From a virus, in IMG/VR virus record IMGVR_UViG_3300025168_000392, positions 1 to 31,017 of that record: 31,017 bases of DNA; one strand, 5' to 3'. How positions within the stretch are numbered: the stretch's first letter is position 1; the number at the start of each line of letters is the position of its first letter. Below, one piece after another: positions 1-5,388 of the stretch. A program made the translations under genes and the position numbers. The notes below the pieces were generated by a model that made no database searches, was not told the DNA's origin, and saw only the letters and a program-made list of their open reading frames with translations.

Positions 1-1
1 A

Positions 2-349
2 AAGCTGATGGAAGCAGCCGCTACCCCGGCAGAGTACGACGCCGACACGGGGCAAGAGACCAGCGCGAAAAGCTATCCGGCTGCCGCTACGGTCTACGAA
101 GAAATAGACACCGATGAGGTCGTTCTCCGCGATCACAAGTGGCTGACCGCAAAGTACGACACAGAGGAATGGGCTGCGCTTCGAGCAGAGAGAGATCGCT
201 TGCTGGCTGCTTGTGACTGGGTTGTCGTGAAGGCTCAAGAGGCTGGCGAGGATGTACCGGCAGCGTGGGTGACGTACCGGACTGCACTGAGAAATATTCC
301 GGCGGCTACCAGTGACCCGGCCAACCCGACGTGGCCCACCGCTCCGTAA
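2..349 (+). CDS. Tail assembly chaperone-like protein (5' end cut by window)
   Basis: The C-terminal half (roughly residues 50-113 counted from the ATG at 8) carries the pattern of the phage tail assembly chaperone (Phage_tail_APC) family: RAERDRLLAACDW, a short linker, then AAWVTYRTALRNIP and a closing NPTWPTAP. Proteins of this type accompany tail-fibre or tail-tip genes and are thought to help tail assembly. The frame stays open to the left edge and there is no Shine-Dalgarno in the few bases before the ATG at 8, so this is probably the tail of a longer protein. The stop is 2 bases before the next start, indicating co-transcription. The family call rests on the C-terminal motif only; the N-terminal Ala/Thr-rich part is not recognised. 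Confidence 0.7.
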   Translation, partial: KLMEAAATPAEYDADTGQETSAKSYPAAATVYEEIDTDEVVLRDHKWLTAKYDTEEWAALRAERDRLLAACDWVVVKAQEAGEDVPAAWVTYRTALRNIPAATSDPANPTWPTAP

Positions 350-351
350 CT

Positions 352-699
352 ATGGACGAGAGTTCGCTCAGAATTCTTCTCACGCTGGGGGGGATGATTG
401 CGTCAGTGGCTGCGGCATTTGCCGTGGTGCGCCAGAGCGTCAAGGCTTTGACTGAATCCCTTGCTGACGTTGAAGTCCGACTTCGGCGCTTAGATTCTAA
501 AATTGATAGGCAAGAAACAGAGGCTTCAACTGTAGGGCAGCGTTTAAACATACTCGCTCAGATGAGCAGCCCAGATAGTCTTGAAAGACGCCACCGAGAG
601 CTAGGCGACCTGATAGCTAGACTGGGGTTCATAGAGAAGGATGTCGCCTCTATTAAGTCGATGCACAACGGAAAACACCCGAAGAATGGCGAAATGTAG
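352..699 (+). CDS. Small membrane protein with coiled coil, late/lysis region
   Basis: A 115-residue protein. A hydrophobic segment (about residues 6-25, ILLTLGGMIASVAAAFAVV) is followed by a long charged heptad-rich stretch (about 28-70) predicted by eye to be a coiled coil, then a basic C-terminus. A single N-terminal membrane anchor plus coiled coil is the layout of phage XhlA/holin-accessory and spanin-like proteins, but no family-specific motif is visible. The ATG at 352 was chosen over the GTG at 331 because it lies 2 bases after the upstream stop; neither has a strong Shine-Dalgarno. A role near lysis or the tail is inferred from position. Confidence 0.65.
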   Translation: MDESSLRILLTLGGMIASVAAAFAVVRQSVKALTESLADVEVRLRRLDSKIDRQETEASTVGQRLNILAQMSSPDSLERRHRELGDLIARLGFIEKDVASIKSMHNGKHPKNGEM

Positions 700-742
700 A
701 AAAGCGTCCTATGATGTGTAAACGCACTCCGGGAGGTAGCAG

Positions 743-1429
743 ATGATTCCATTAGAACACTTAATTCACCACGAGCTAGGTGAGGGAGCGGGCGAAGAAG
801 TAACGTGCATGAGGCCATTTGGCCCGGCGATTGGTTACGCAACGCTGCCGCAAGAGATTATTGACGCTTTCAATGACGACCTAGATGGCGGAACCGAAGG
901 CCCAGACTGGAGCGAAAAGCTGGTCGGCCAGGTGAGCGCTCAAAACCTAATTCCTACTGACGTTCTGGAGCCTCACTCAAAGTATTTTGCAACTGCTGCG
1001 CTGCAATACGTCGATAATTACGCTGAGCGCCACTGCAAACCCATCCCAACGAACATTAAACCCGTGGTTCAGGTCCACAGTGCCTGGTATGTCCAGCAGA
1101 AAGCCGCTGATTTCAATCCACTCCACCTTCACACCAACGCGGAGTTGTCCGCCGTAGGCTATCTAAAGTTGCCTGAAGGCATCGATGAGGAGTGGGAAGA
1201 AGAAGATAAATCTCACTACCAAGCGGCAGGAAACATAGAGTTTCTGAACGGAAGCCCGACCTTTATGAACAGGTCAACATTTATGGTGCGTCCCAAGGTT
1301 GGTGATTTCTTTATATTTCCATCCGATCTGTTGCACACTGTCTATCCGTTCAAATGTGCCGGCGAAAGGCGCAGCTTCTCCATGAACCTAATTCTCGGAG
1401 AGCAGGACGATGAAAAAGAAGGAGAGTAG
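743..1429 (+). CDS. 2OG-Fe(II) oxygenase family protein
   Basis: A 228-residue protein with the signature of phage 2-oxoglutarate/Fe(II) dioxygenases of the TIGR02466 type: NPLHLHTNAELSAVGYL (about 125-141) giving the first metal histidine(s) at H128/H130, a middle strand GNIEFLN, then KVGDFFIFPSDLLHTVYPF with the distal histidine H198, and ERRSFSMN with R210 as the likely 2OG-binding arginine. Such enzymes oxidise a substrate while decarboxylating 2-oxoglutarate; the phage substrate is unknown. The start is supported by GGGAGG 7 bases upstream. It is followed 2 bases later by a small structural-region gene, so it sits in the late operon. The classical HxD is not obvious here (HLH then TNAE), so the exact facial triad is uncertain. 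Confidence 0.82.
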   Translation: MIPLEHLIHHELGEGAGEEVTCMRPFGPAIGYATLPQEIIDAFNDDLDGGTEGPDWSEKLVGQVSAQNLIPTDVLEPHSKYFATAALQYVDNYAERHCKPIPTNIKPVVQVHSAWYVQQKAADFNPLHLHTNAELSAVGYLKLPEGIDEEWEEEDKSHYQAAGNIEFLNGSPTFMNRSTFMVRPKVGDFFIFPSDLLHTVYPFKCAGERRSFSMNLILGEQDDEKEGE

Positions 1430-1431
1430 TC

Positions 1432-1683
1432 ATGGCGACTAACCAGGAAGCCCGACAGACTTCCGTTCGCGGCGTTACGTCAACGACTGGCACTTATGAC
1501 GAGGACTGGGTGGCGCTGTTTACGGCGCGGTCGGCCCCTGCTGGAACGTACAACGAGCGCCTTCTCAACTACATCAACACCAAGCTATCCACCAGCTACA
1601 CCAATATGAACGATGCTCTGCAAGCATTGGCTGCGAACCAAAGCGCAGATAACTTCAGCTCAATGGGGACGTTTACACCGTGA
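1432..1683 (+). CDS. Small phage protein, paralogue 1 of a tandem pair
   Basis: An 83-residue protein of unknown function. It shares a clear pattern with the next gene: an N-terminal M(A/T)TNQEARQ, then (D/N)EDW, GT(Y/I)NERLLNY(I/L)N, and a short Gly/Phe-rich end. The two genes are therefore a tandem duplication. A good Shine-Dalgarno (GGAGAG) precedes the ATG. No transmembrane segment or enzyme motif is seen. Its place between tail and lysis genes suggests a virion or host-contact component, but that is inference only. Confidence 0.75.
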   Translation: MATNQEARQTSVRGVTSTTGTYDEDWVALFTARSAPAGTYNERLLNYINTKLSTSYTNMNDALQALAANQSADNFSSMGTFTP

Positions 1684-1988
1684 CTACCAACCAGGAGGCT
1701 CGCCAGATATCGTGCCGGGCAGCTTCTGGTACGGCCTTTACTGTCAACGAAGACTGGATGGCGGTAGCAGCCACCGCTGGGTTTACGACAGGCACCATCA
1801 ATGAACGTTTATTGAACTATCTCAACGCTGCCCTTGGGGCGACGTGGGATGCTGCGTCATGGGACGAAACTTCATGGGACGGCACTGGAGGCGACCACAC
1901 CAACATCAACGAAGCGCAAGCGGCTTTTGCAGAATCAAACGGCGTTGTGGGCATTGGCGGTATGTTCTCCCAGCTTGGATCGTTCTAA
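1680..1988 (+). CDS. Small phage protein, paralogue 2 with WD-repeat-like insert
   Basis: A 102-residue protein starting with GTG, overlapping the previous stop by GTGA. It keeps the shared MTTNQEARQ, NEDW and GTINERLLNYLN blocks of its neighbour but adds an insert, TWDAASWDETSWDGT, at about residues 54-68. The tail protein encoded at 23607-25130 carries a similar three-fold SAWDTATWDSATWGS near its C-terminus, so the motif probably belongs to virion assembly surfaces. Function unknown. The GTG start is supported by the paralogy to the upstream protein's N-terminus rather than by a Shine-Dalgarno. Confidence 0.72.
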   Translation: MTTNQEARQISCRAASGTAFTVNEDWMAVAATAGFTTGTINERLLNYLNAALGATWDAASWDETSWDGTGGDHTNINEAQAAFAESNGVVGIGGMFSQLGSF

Positions 1989-2212
1989 TGGCTGATGATA
2001 TTGGTGTCCCCGATAAGTTGTCATGGCAACAGAACCGTCGCCGGTTGGCCTACATTGCGATGGGCGCGATCTTGGTGACAATTGCATCGAGCTTTGTGTG
2101 GCCCGAGCGAGCCGCACAGGTGCCTGCCGCAGAGATGATCTACATCAGCTTGGCTGGCGTCATCATGGCGTTCTTCGGCGCCGACGCACTGGTTAGCAAG
2201 AAGAAGGGCTAA
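1988..2212 (+). CDS. Putative holin (two-TM small membrane protein)
   Basis: A 74-residue protein beginning MADDIGVPDK. It has two hydrophobic segments (about residues 21-38, AYIAMGAILVTIASSFVW, and 48-66, IYISLAGVIMAFFGADAL) and a positively charged KKKG end. Size, topology and position, two genes before an endolysin, fit a class II-type holin that permeabilises the inner membrane. The start is the ATG overlapping the upstream stop as TAATG, chosen over a longer in-frame ORF that would overlap the upstream gene. The stop again overlaps the next start as TAATG, so the lysis genes are translationally coupled. No holin family was confirmed. Confidence 0.65.
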   Translation: MADDIGVPDKLSWQQNRRRLAYIAMGAILVTIASSFVWPERAAQVPAAEMIYISLAGVIMAFFGADALVSKKKG

Positions 2213-2682
2213 TGCTTACGCTGCTCGGTAGCCTGTTGGGCTTTGGGACGAGTATCGTTCCAGAAGTTCTCGGGTTCTTTAAGCAGAGCCAAGCCAACAA
2301 ACAAGAAATCAAGATGCTGGAGGCGAAAGCCCAGTACGCTTCGCAGCTTTCCACTCTCAAATTACAAGAGCTAGACGCCGAAGCCGACATTGCCGAAACC
2401 AAAGGGTTGTACGCTCACGACACAGCGCTTGCCAGTCATGGCGGGTGGGTCGTCGGCTTGCAGGCCAGCGTCAGGCCGGTTGTTACCTATTTGTTTATGT
2501 CAGCGTTTCTGGCCGTCAAAGGCGGCATGGTCTATTCGTTGATTTTCACGCAAAGCGTCGATTGGGTTACGGCCCTGGCTGTAGCGTGGGACGGTGAAAC
2601 GCAGGCGTTGTTTGCTGCCATCATGTCGTTCTGGTTTGGCAACCGGGCGATGAGCAAAGCAAGGGCGGTCATTAAAAAATGA
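2212..2682 (+). CDS. Putative holin of the 3-TM/GTA type
   Basis: A 156-residue protein. It starts with a hydrophobic segment (LLGSLLGFGTSIVPEVLGFF), then a charged helical/coiled-coil region (about 25-65, KQEIKMLEAKAQYASQLSTL...), then further hydrophobic segments around 93-115 (PVVTYLFMSAFLAVKGGMVYSLIF) and 130-145 (FAAIMSFWFGNRAM). This order (helical linker, Arg-Pro before a TM, FGNRAM-like end) resembles the 'holin of 3TMs' family from gene-transfer agents and phages. It overlaps the endolysin start by ATGA. It would form or regulate the inner-membrane lesion at lysis. The family assignment is from memory and moderately sure; a lysis role follows mainly from context. Confidence 0.68.
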   Translation: MLTLLGSLLGFGTSIVPEVLGFFKQSQANKQEIKMLEAKAQYASQLSTLKLQELDAEADIAETKGLYAHDTALASHGGWVVGLQASVRPVVTYLFMSAFLAVKGGMVYSLIFTQSVDWVTALAVAWDGETQALFAAIMSFWFGNRAMSKARAVIKK

Positions 2683-3158
2683 GCATTTCAAAGCATTTCA
2701 CGTTAAACGAGTTGATGAAAAGTCAGACCGCTTTACGTCTTGGCTTAGACAATACGCCAGACAATGACGCGCTGGAGGCTTTGACCGCGCTTTGCGAAAA
2801 CGTGCTGGAGCCAGTGCGCGAGCATTACGGCTTGCCCGTTGTCGTCAGCAGCGGCTACCGATCCCCTGCGGTTAACAAAGCCATCGGCAGCAAGTCCACC
2901 AGCCAGCACACCAAAGGCGAGGCGGCAGACATCGAGATCCCTGGCATCGATAACCTAGAGCTTTACTACTGGATTGCGATAAACGCCGATTTCGATCAGG
3001 CAATTCTGGAGTATTACAACGGCGAGCCGTCCAGCGGCTGGGTCCATGTCAGCTACGCAGGACACGAAAACCGCAGGCAAACCCTCAGAATTGATAAAAG
3101 TGGGGTGAAGCGGGAGACTTTCAGCGGAGACAATGGGTTGCCATCTCTAGCGGCGTAA
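2679..3158 (+). CDS. Endolysin, M15-family peptidase (D-Ala-D-Ala carboxypeptidase-like)
   Basis: A 159-residue peptidase of the Peptidase_M15_3 type, cutting peptidoglycan peptide stems. The zinc ligands are visible in order: SGYRSPAVNKAIG (58-70), SQHTKGEAADIEI with H77 and D84, and WVHVSY with H123. The length is typical of the single-domain M15_3 proteins. There is no signal peptide, so it needs the holins encoded just upstream to reach the periplasm. It starts by ATGA overlap with the preceding gene and is the last gene of the rightward late/lysis operon; a two-tier hairpin and a terminator follow within 90 bases. Confidence 0.9.
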   Translation: MSISKHFTLNELMKSQTALRLGLDNTPDNDALEALTALCENVLEPVREHYGLPVVVSSGYRSPAVNKAIGSKSTSQHTKGEAADIEIPGIDNLELYYWIAINADFDQAILEYYNGEPSSGWVHVSYAGHENRRQTLRIDKSGVKRETFSGDNGLPSLAA

Positions 3159-3162
3159 GATA

Positions 3163-3200
3163 GCTTTTCCTGGTACTCCTCCCAAGTACCACCTAAAAGC
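3163..3200 (+). other. Two-tier inverted repeat after the endolysin gene
   Basis: TGGTACT (3171-3177) and AGTACCA (3185-3191) form a perfect 7-bp stem with a 7-base loop. Outside them GCTTTT (3163-3168) pairs perfectly with AAAAGC (3195-3200) across a 2/3 internal loop. No U tract follows on either strand, so it is not a canonical terminator; it may protect the 3' end of the lysis mRNA or act with the terminator 12 bases downstream. Confidence 0.6.
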
Positions 3201-3209
3201 CCCACCACT

Positions 3210-3488
3210 TTAAGGCCCGTCTTTTTTAGGCGGGTCTTTTTTTGTGAGCTTGTCGAGTAAATCTGCATATCCCGCGATGTCGGTTGAGTGATCTGGGTCT
3301 GCTTGGTTCCCTTCTTTTGACCGAGCAACCTTTAGCAAAATCATCATGCGAACTACGTCTGTAGCCGCGACATCGACCCCAAGGTACGCCGCCCATAGAT
3401 CAGCTATCCGTTGGTGGGTGTGGCGAAAGTCACCGTGCCTGCCGTGCCGGTCTTTGACTGCCTCTGACGCTGCTTCAAGGATGTCCAT
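3210..3488 (-). CDS. DUF6378-like phage protein
   Basis: A 92-residue protein. The sequence DILEAASEAVKDRHGRHGDF, HQRIADLWAAYLGV, ATDVVRMMILLKVAR and DIAGYADLL follows the pattern of the small all-helical phage family DUF6378 (usual form: DYG.P..NF..IA.LWSA.LG...TP..VA..M..LKlaR...D...DIAGY). Function is unknown; relatives are common in phage early regions and look like MazG/dUTPase-type helical bundles, though that relationship is only suggestive. The ATG has AGGAG about 9 bases upstream, located inside the methyltransferase gene end. Its last ten codons encode KDPPKKDGP and double as the terminator hairpin of the opposite strand. Confidence 0.72.
   Translation of the reverse strand: MDILEAASEAVKDRHGRHGDFRHTHQRIADLWAAYLGVDVAATDVVRMMILLKVARSKEGNQADPDHSTDIAGYADLLDKLTKKDPPKKDGP
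3212..3243 (+). terminator. Rho-independent terminator of the rightward late/lysis operon
   Basis: GGCCCG (3214-3219) pairs with CGGGTC (3231-3236), with one G-U pair, followed directly by seven T (3237-3243). The loop is T-rich. It stops plus-strand transcription before it enters the convergent minus-strand arm. It lies inside the last codons of the opposing minus-strand gene. Confidence 0.8.
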
Positions 3489-3489
3489 C
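3475..3489. repeat. 15-bp direct repeat, copy 1 (flanks methyltransferase)
   Basis: The sequence tcaaggatgtccatc is identical at 3475-3489 and 4443-4457, and the flanking bases differ on both sides. On the minus strand this copy holds the methyltransferase stop and the start of the DUF6378-like gene. Confidence 0.9.
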
Positions 3490-4443
3490 TAAGTAAGCTC
3501 CTATAAATTCCGCTGAGACTTGCGGGACGATAGCGTTACCCGCGCCGCGCAGCGTGCCCACCCTGTTGGGAAACCCATTAGCCAGAGGGAAAATGCTGGG
3601 TTCAGCGCGGCGGGCTTTCCCGTCAGCGCAGGGGATGAGGGTTGCGTCAGACCAATGACTTGATCTTCCAGTTTCCATCGGCCCCCGTCTTTTCCGCCGC
3701 CTGTCGGCGTCTTCGGCGTTAGCCAGCCCGCTGTCTGCACTAGGTCGCTTAGGTTCGCCCCAAACGTCCCGCTCGGGCTGACCCGCTGGCCCTTCTCGTT
3801 CAGCGTCCGTCCCGCTGTCTGGTCGCTGACCCTGGGCGTCGGCCACCCCGCCGTTAGAGCTGCCCCCGCCAATGTTGTGCCGCCCGTCTGCGCTGCTGAT
3901 GGGTTGTCTTTGTGTTGAGCGTTTCCTGCCTGACTGGTTGGCGTCGGCCACCCAGAACAATCGCTGCCTGATATGCGGTGCGCCCGCGCCCGCAGCGCAC
4001 AGATCGGCGGCCCCGACAGCATATCGTGCGTCTTCCAAATCAGTGCGTATTCCGCAGAGCCATTCCCGGCCATCCTTGCTCGCAACTTGTTCTCCAAAGA
4101 TCGCTGGAGGTCGGCGCTCGGCGATGAGTTCGTAAAAAGCGGGCCAGAGGTGTCGTTCGTCGGCATGACCTTGTCGCTGTCCCGCGCTCGAAAGCGGCTG
4201 ACAGGGACAGGAGCCGGTCCAGACGGGTCGGTCTTCGGGCCATCCAGCAAGTTGGAGGGCGTAGGACCAGCCGCCGATTCCGGCGAAGAAATGGCACTGA
4301 GTGAACCCGACAAGATCGGACCCCCGAATATCGGTAATTGATCGCTCATCAACCTCTCCCTCTGGTATCAACCCCTCATCAATAAGCTCCCGCAACCATG
4401 CGGCGGCGAACCTGTCGTTTTCGTTGTAATAAGATTTAGACAT
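3475..4443 (-). CDS. DNA (cytosine-5) methyltransferase, phage orphan type
   Basis: A 322-residue C5-cytosine methyltransferase. Motif I FFAGIGGWSYAL (52-63) binds S-adenosylmethionine; motif IV GSCPCQPLSSAG (77-88) contains catalytic C81; motif VI appears as FGEQV (E conserved, Q replacing N); motif VIII is IRQRLFWVADA; motif X is LRGAGNAIVP near the end. The region between VIII and X is a low-complexity string of VADA/LANAE repeats, as usual in this phage subfamily. No restriction enzyme is next to it, so it is probably an orphan enzyme protecting phage DNA. The ATG at 4443 overlaps the upstream TGA (TGATG). The gene is bracketed by an exact 15-bp direct repeat and fully contains a second open frame on the same strand. 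Confidence 0.93.
   Translation of the reverse strand: MSKSYYNENDRFAAAWLRELIDEGLIPEGEVDERSITDIRGSDLVGFTQCHFFAGIGGWSYALQLAGWPEDRPVWTGSCPCQPLSSAGQRQGHADERHLWPAFYELIAERRPPAIFGEQVASKDGREWLCGIRTDLEDARYAVGAADLCAAGAGAPHIRQRLFWVADANQSGRKRSTQRQPISSADGRHNIGGGSSNGGVADAQGQRPDSGTDAEREGPAGQPERDVWGEPKRPSADSGLANAEDADRRRKRRGPMETGRSSHWSDATLIPCADGKARRAEPSIFPLANGFPNRVGTLRGAGNAIVPQVSAEFIGAYLDGHP
3501..4349 (-). CDS. Overprinted open frame inside the methyltransferase gene
   Basis: An 849-base open frame on the same strand as the methyltransferase but in another frame (282 residues). It starts MSDQLPIFGG with a strong, well-placed Shine-Dalgarno (GGGAGAGG, 4353-4360, 3 bases before the ATG). It contains three Trp-Pro blocks (SGWPTPTSQ, AGWPTPRVSD, AGWLTPKTP) and ends with LNPAFSLWLMGFPTGWARC, a string also familiar at the C-terminus of other phage cytosine methyltransferase-associated proteins. 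I recall similar proteins being annotated in many phages beside or over this methyltransferase type. The Trp-Pro blocks are the alternate-frame reading of the host gene's VADA(N/Q) repeats, so conservation could be a passive shadow. Coding status is unresolved. Confidence 0.35.
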   Translation of the reverse strand: MSDQLPIFGGPILSGSLSAISSPESAAGPTPSNLLDGPKTDPSGPAPVPVSRFRARDSDKVMPTNDTSGPLFTNSSPSADLQRSLENKLRARMAGNGSAEYALIWKTHDMLSGPPICALRARAHRISGSDCSGWPTPTSQAGNAQHKDNPSAAQTGGTTLAGAALTAGWPTPRVSDQTAGRTLNEKGQRVSPSGTFGANLSDLVQTAGWLTPKTPTGGGKDGGRWKLEDQVIGLTQPSSPALTGKPAALNPAFSLWLMGFPTGWARCAARVTLSSRKSQRNL

Positions 4444-4457
4444 CAAGGATGTCCATC
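4443..4457. repeat. 15-bp direct repeat, copy 2 (flanks methyltransferase)
   Basis: Second exact copy, 968 bp from the first. On the minus strand it holds the stop of the 77-residue upstream gene, next to the methyltransferase start. Both upstream proteins end in the same residues, DGHP, because of the repeat. Confidence 0.9.
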
Positions 4458-4676
4458 AGTCTCATCCATCGTGTCGCCCTCAAGTCGCTCTTGGTCTACA
4501 TGAGTTTTAACAACGCTATCAAACTTGTCGGGGTAAGCGCTCCAAGCGCTCACTCTGTTTTTGGCTTGGCTGGGAAAGTGAAGTGTTGAACCGCACTCGC
4601 ATCGGGCGGTCGCCATGTCTGTCTCTTCGTCGTAGTCCACAAAAGACGTGTAAACGTGTTCGTGCTTCTTAGTCAT
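4443..4676 (-). CDS. Small hypothetical protein, possible zinc-binding CxC
   Basis: A 77-residue acidic protein, MTKKHEHVYTSFVDYDEETDMATARCECG then a hydrophilic remainder. HEH near the N-terminus and CEC at 26-28 could bind a metal, but the pattern is incomplete and no family is recognised. GGGAG lies 9 bases before the ATG. A GTGTAAACG word occurs at 4648-4656 within its 5' part. It is co-directional with, and overlaps, the methyltransferase start. Confidence 0.65.
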   Translation of the reverse strand: MTKKHEHVYTSFVDYDEETDMATARCECGSTLHFPSQAKNRVSAWSAYPDKFDSVVKTHVDQERLEGDTMDETDGHP

Positions 4677-4681
4677 GTTAA

Positions 4682-5131
4682 TTAGCTCCCTTTAAAAGCA
4701 TCTTGCCTCGCCTTTGTAAGCCTGATGTGAGTTCTTTTTACCTCCTCTCTCTTGGCTGACGTTTCTCTCCAGATACGAGACGGGATGTAAGGCGGCCAGA
4801 TATCGTATACAGCAACCCCAACGATAGAGCTGATGTGGCTTTTAATTTCCTCTGACGGAATTGAAACTCCGGTGATATAGCGGCGGACTTGCTCGCTAGA
4901 TTTTGTCACTCCGTTAACTCTAAGGTTAGCGGTAAGCCCGACTGCGCTCATCTTTATGGCGTTTAACCTCAGCCGCAACGGGCTGTTCCAGCCCGCCGAT
5001 ACGTCGGGATGCACAGAATTTTTCTCCGCCGGTTGGGGCGCGTCCCCATACTCCACGCGGAACGGCTCGCGAAGCCGCAGTATCTCGGCTCGCGCTAGTT
5101 CAAGAAGATCAACGATATCAATTTTGCTCAT
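4682..5131 (-). CDS. Hypothetical protein with possible HTH-like region
   Basis: A 149-residue protein, MSKIDIVDLLELARAEIL at the start and basic at the end. The segment LRLRLNAIKMSAVGLTANLRVNGVTKSSEQVRRYITGVSIP...GVAVYDIWPPYIPS (about 52-120) has the spacing of a small helix-turn-helix followed by a DIWP-type end, as in Nlp/SfsB or Cro-type regulators, but the match is weak and was judged by eye. It could be a regulator or DNA-binding accessory of replication. An AGGATAGG-type Shine-Dalgarno precedes the ATG. It sits between the primase-helicase and methyltransferase modules. Confidence 0.65.
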   Translation of the reverse strand: MSKIDIVDLLELARAEILRLREPFRVEYGDAPQPAEKNSVHPDVSAGWNSPLRLRLNAIKMSAVGLTANLRVNGVTKSSEQVRRYITGVSIPSEEIKSHISSIVGVAVYDIWPPYIPSRIWRETSAKREEVKRTHIRLTKARQDAFKGS

Positions 5132-5138
5132 TATTCGC

Positions 5139-5369
5139 CTATCCTTTCTTTGGGTTGATGTCTGAAGTTATGCCAAACATTCTTCGTGTTGCGGCTACAT
5201 GGCCGTAGCGTCCAGGGATGGGTGCAATTCTGACTTCGATGCGGCGTCCGCGTTCCAAGTGGTAGGCGATCAATCGCGCCGCCAATATCTCTGCGCCTTC
5301 TTTGGTGCAGTAGTCGTGCATTGGCTCGGTGCCGCCGCTAAAAGGCGCTCTGTCTGTTAGCTTGCTCAT
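5139..5369 (-). CDS. Small hypothetical protein
   Basis: A 76-residue protein, MSKLTDRAPFSGGTEPMHDYC..., with a central helix (EGAEILAARLIAYHLERG) followed by strands (RIEVRIAPIPG, HVAATRRMFGI). The helix-strand layout resembles small phage proteins of unknown function. No catalytic motif. GGAAGG precedes the ATG. Located immediately downstream of the primase-helicase gene in the leftward replication operon. Confidence 0.65.
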   Translation of the reverse strand: MSKLTDRAPFSGGTEPMHDYCTKEGAEILAARLIAYHLERGRRIEVRIAPIPGRYGHVAATRRMFGITSDINPKKG

Positions 5370-5388
5370 TCTGTAGCCCTTCCCGTTC

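Noticed and set aside
331-351. GTG start at 331 for the coiled-coil membrane protein
   Set aside because: It would overlap the upstream gene by 19 bases; the ATG at 352 immediately after the stop is simpler.
710-742. Promoter for the 2OG oxygenase from TATGAT at 710
   Set aside because: No -35 hexamer at proper spacing; read-through from upstream genes is sufficient.
3872-4341. Plus-strand open frames opposite the methyltransferase
   Set aside because: Antisense shadows without Shine-Dalgarno or recognisable motifs, in contrast to the same-strand overlapping frame.
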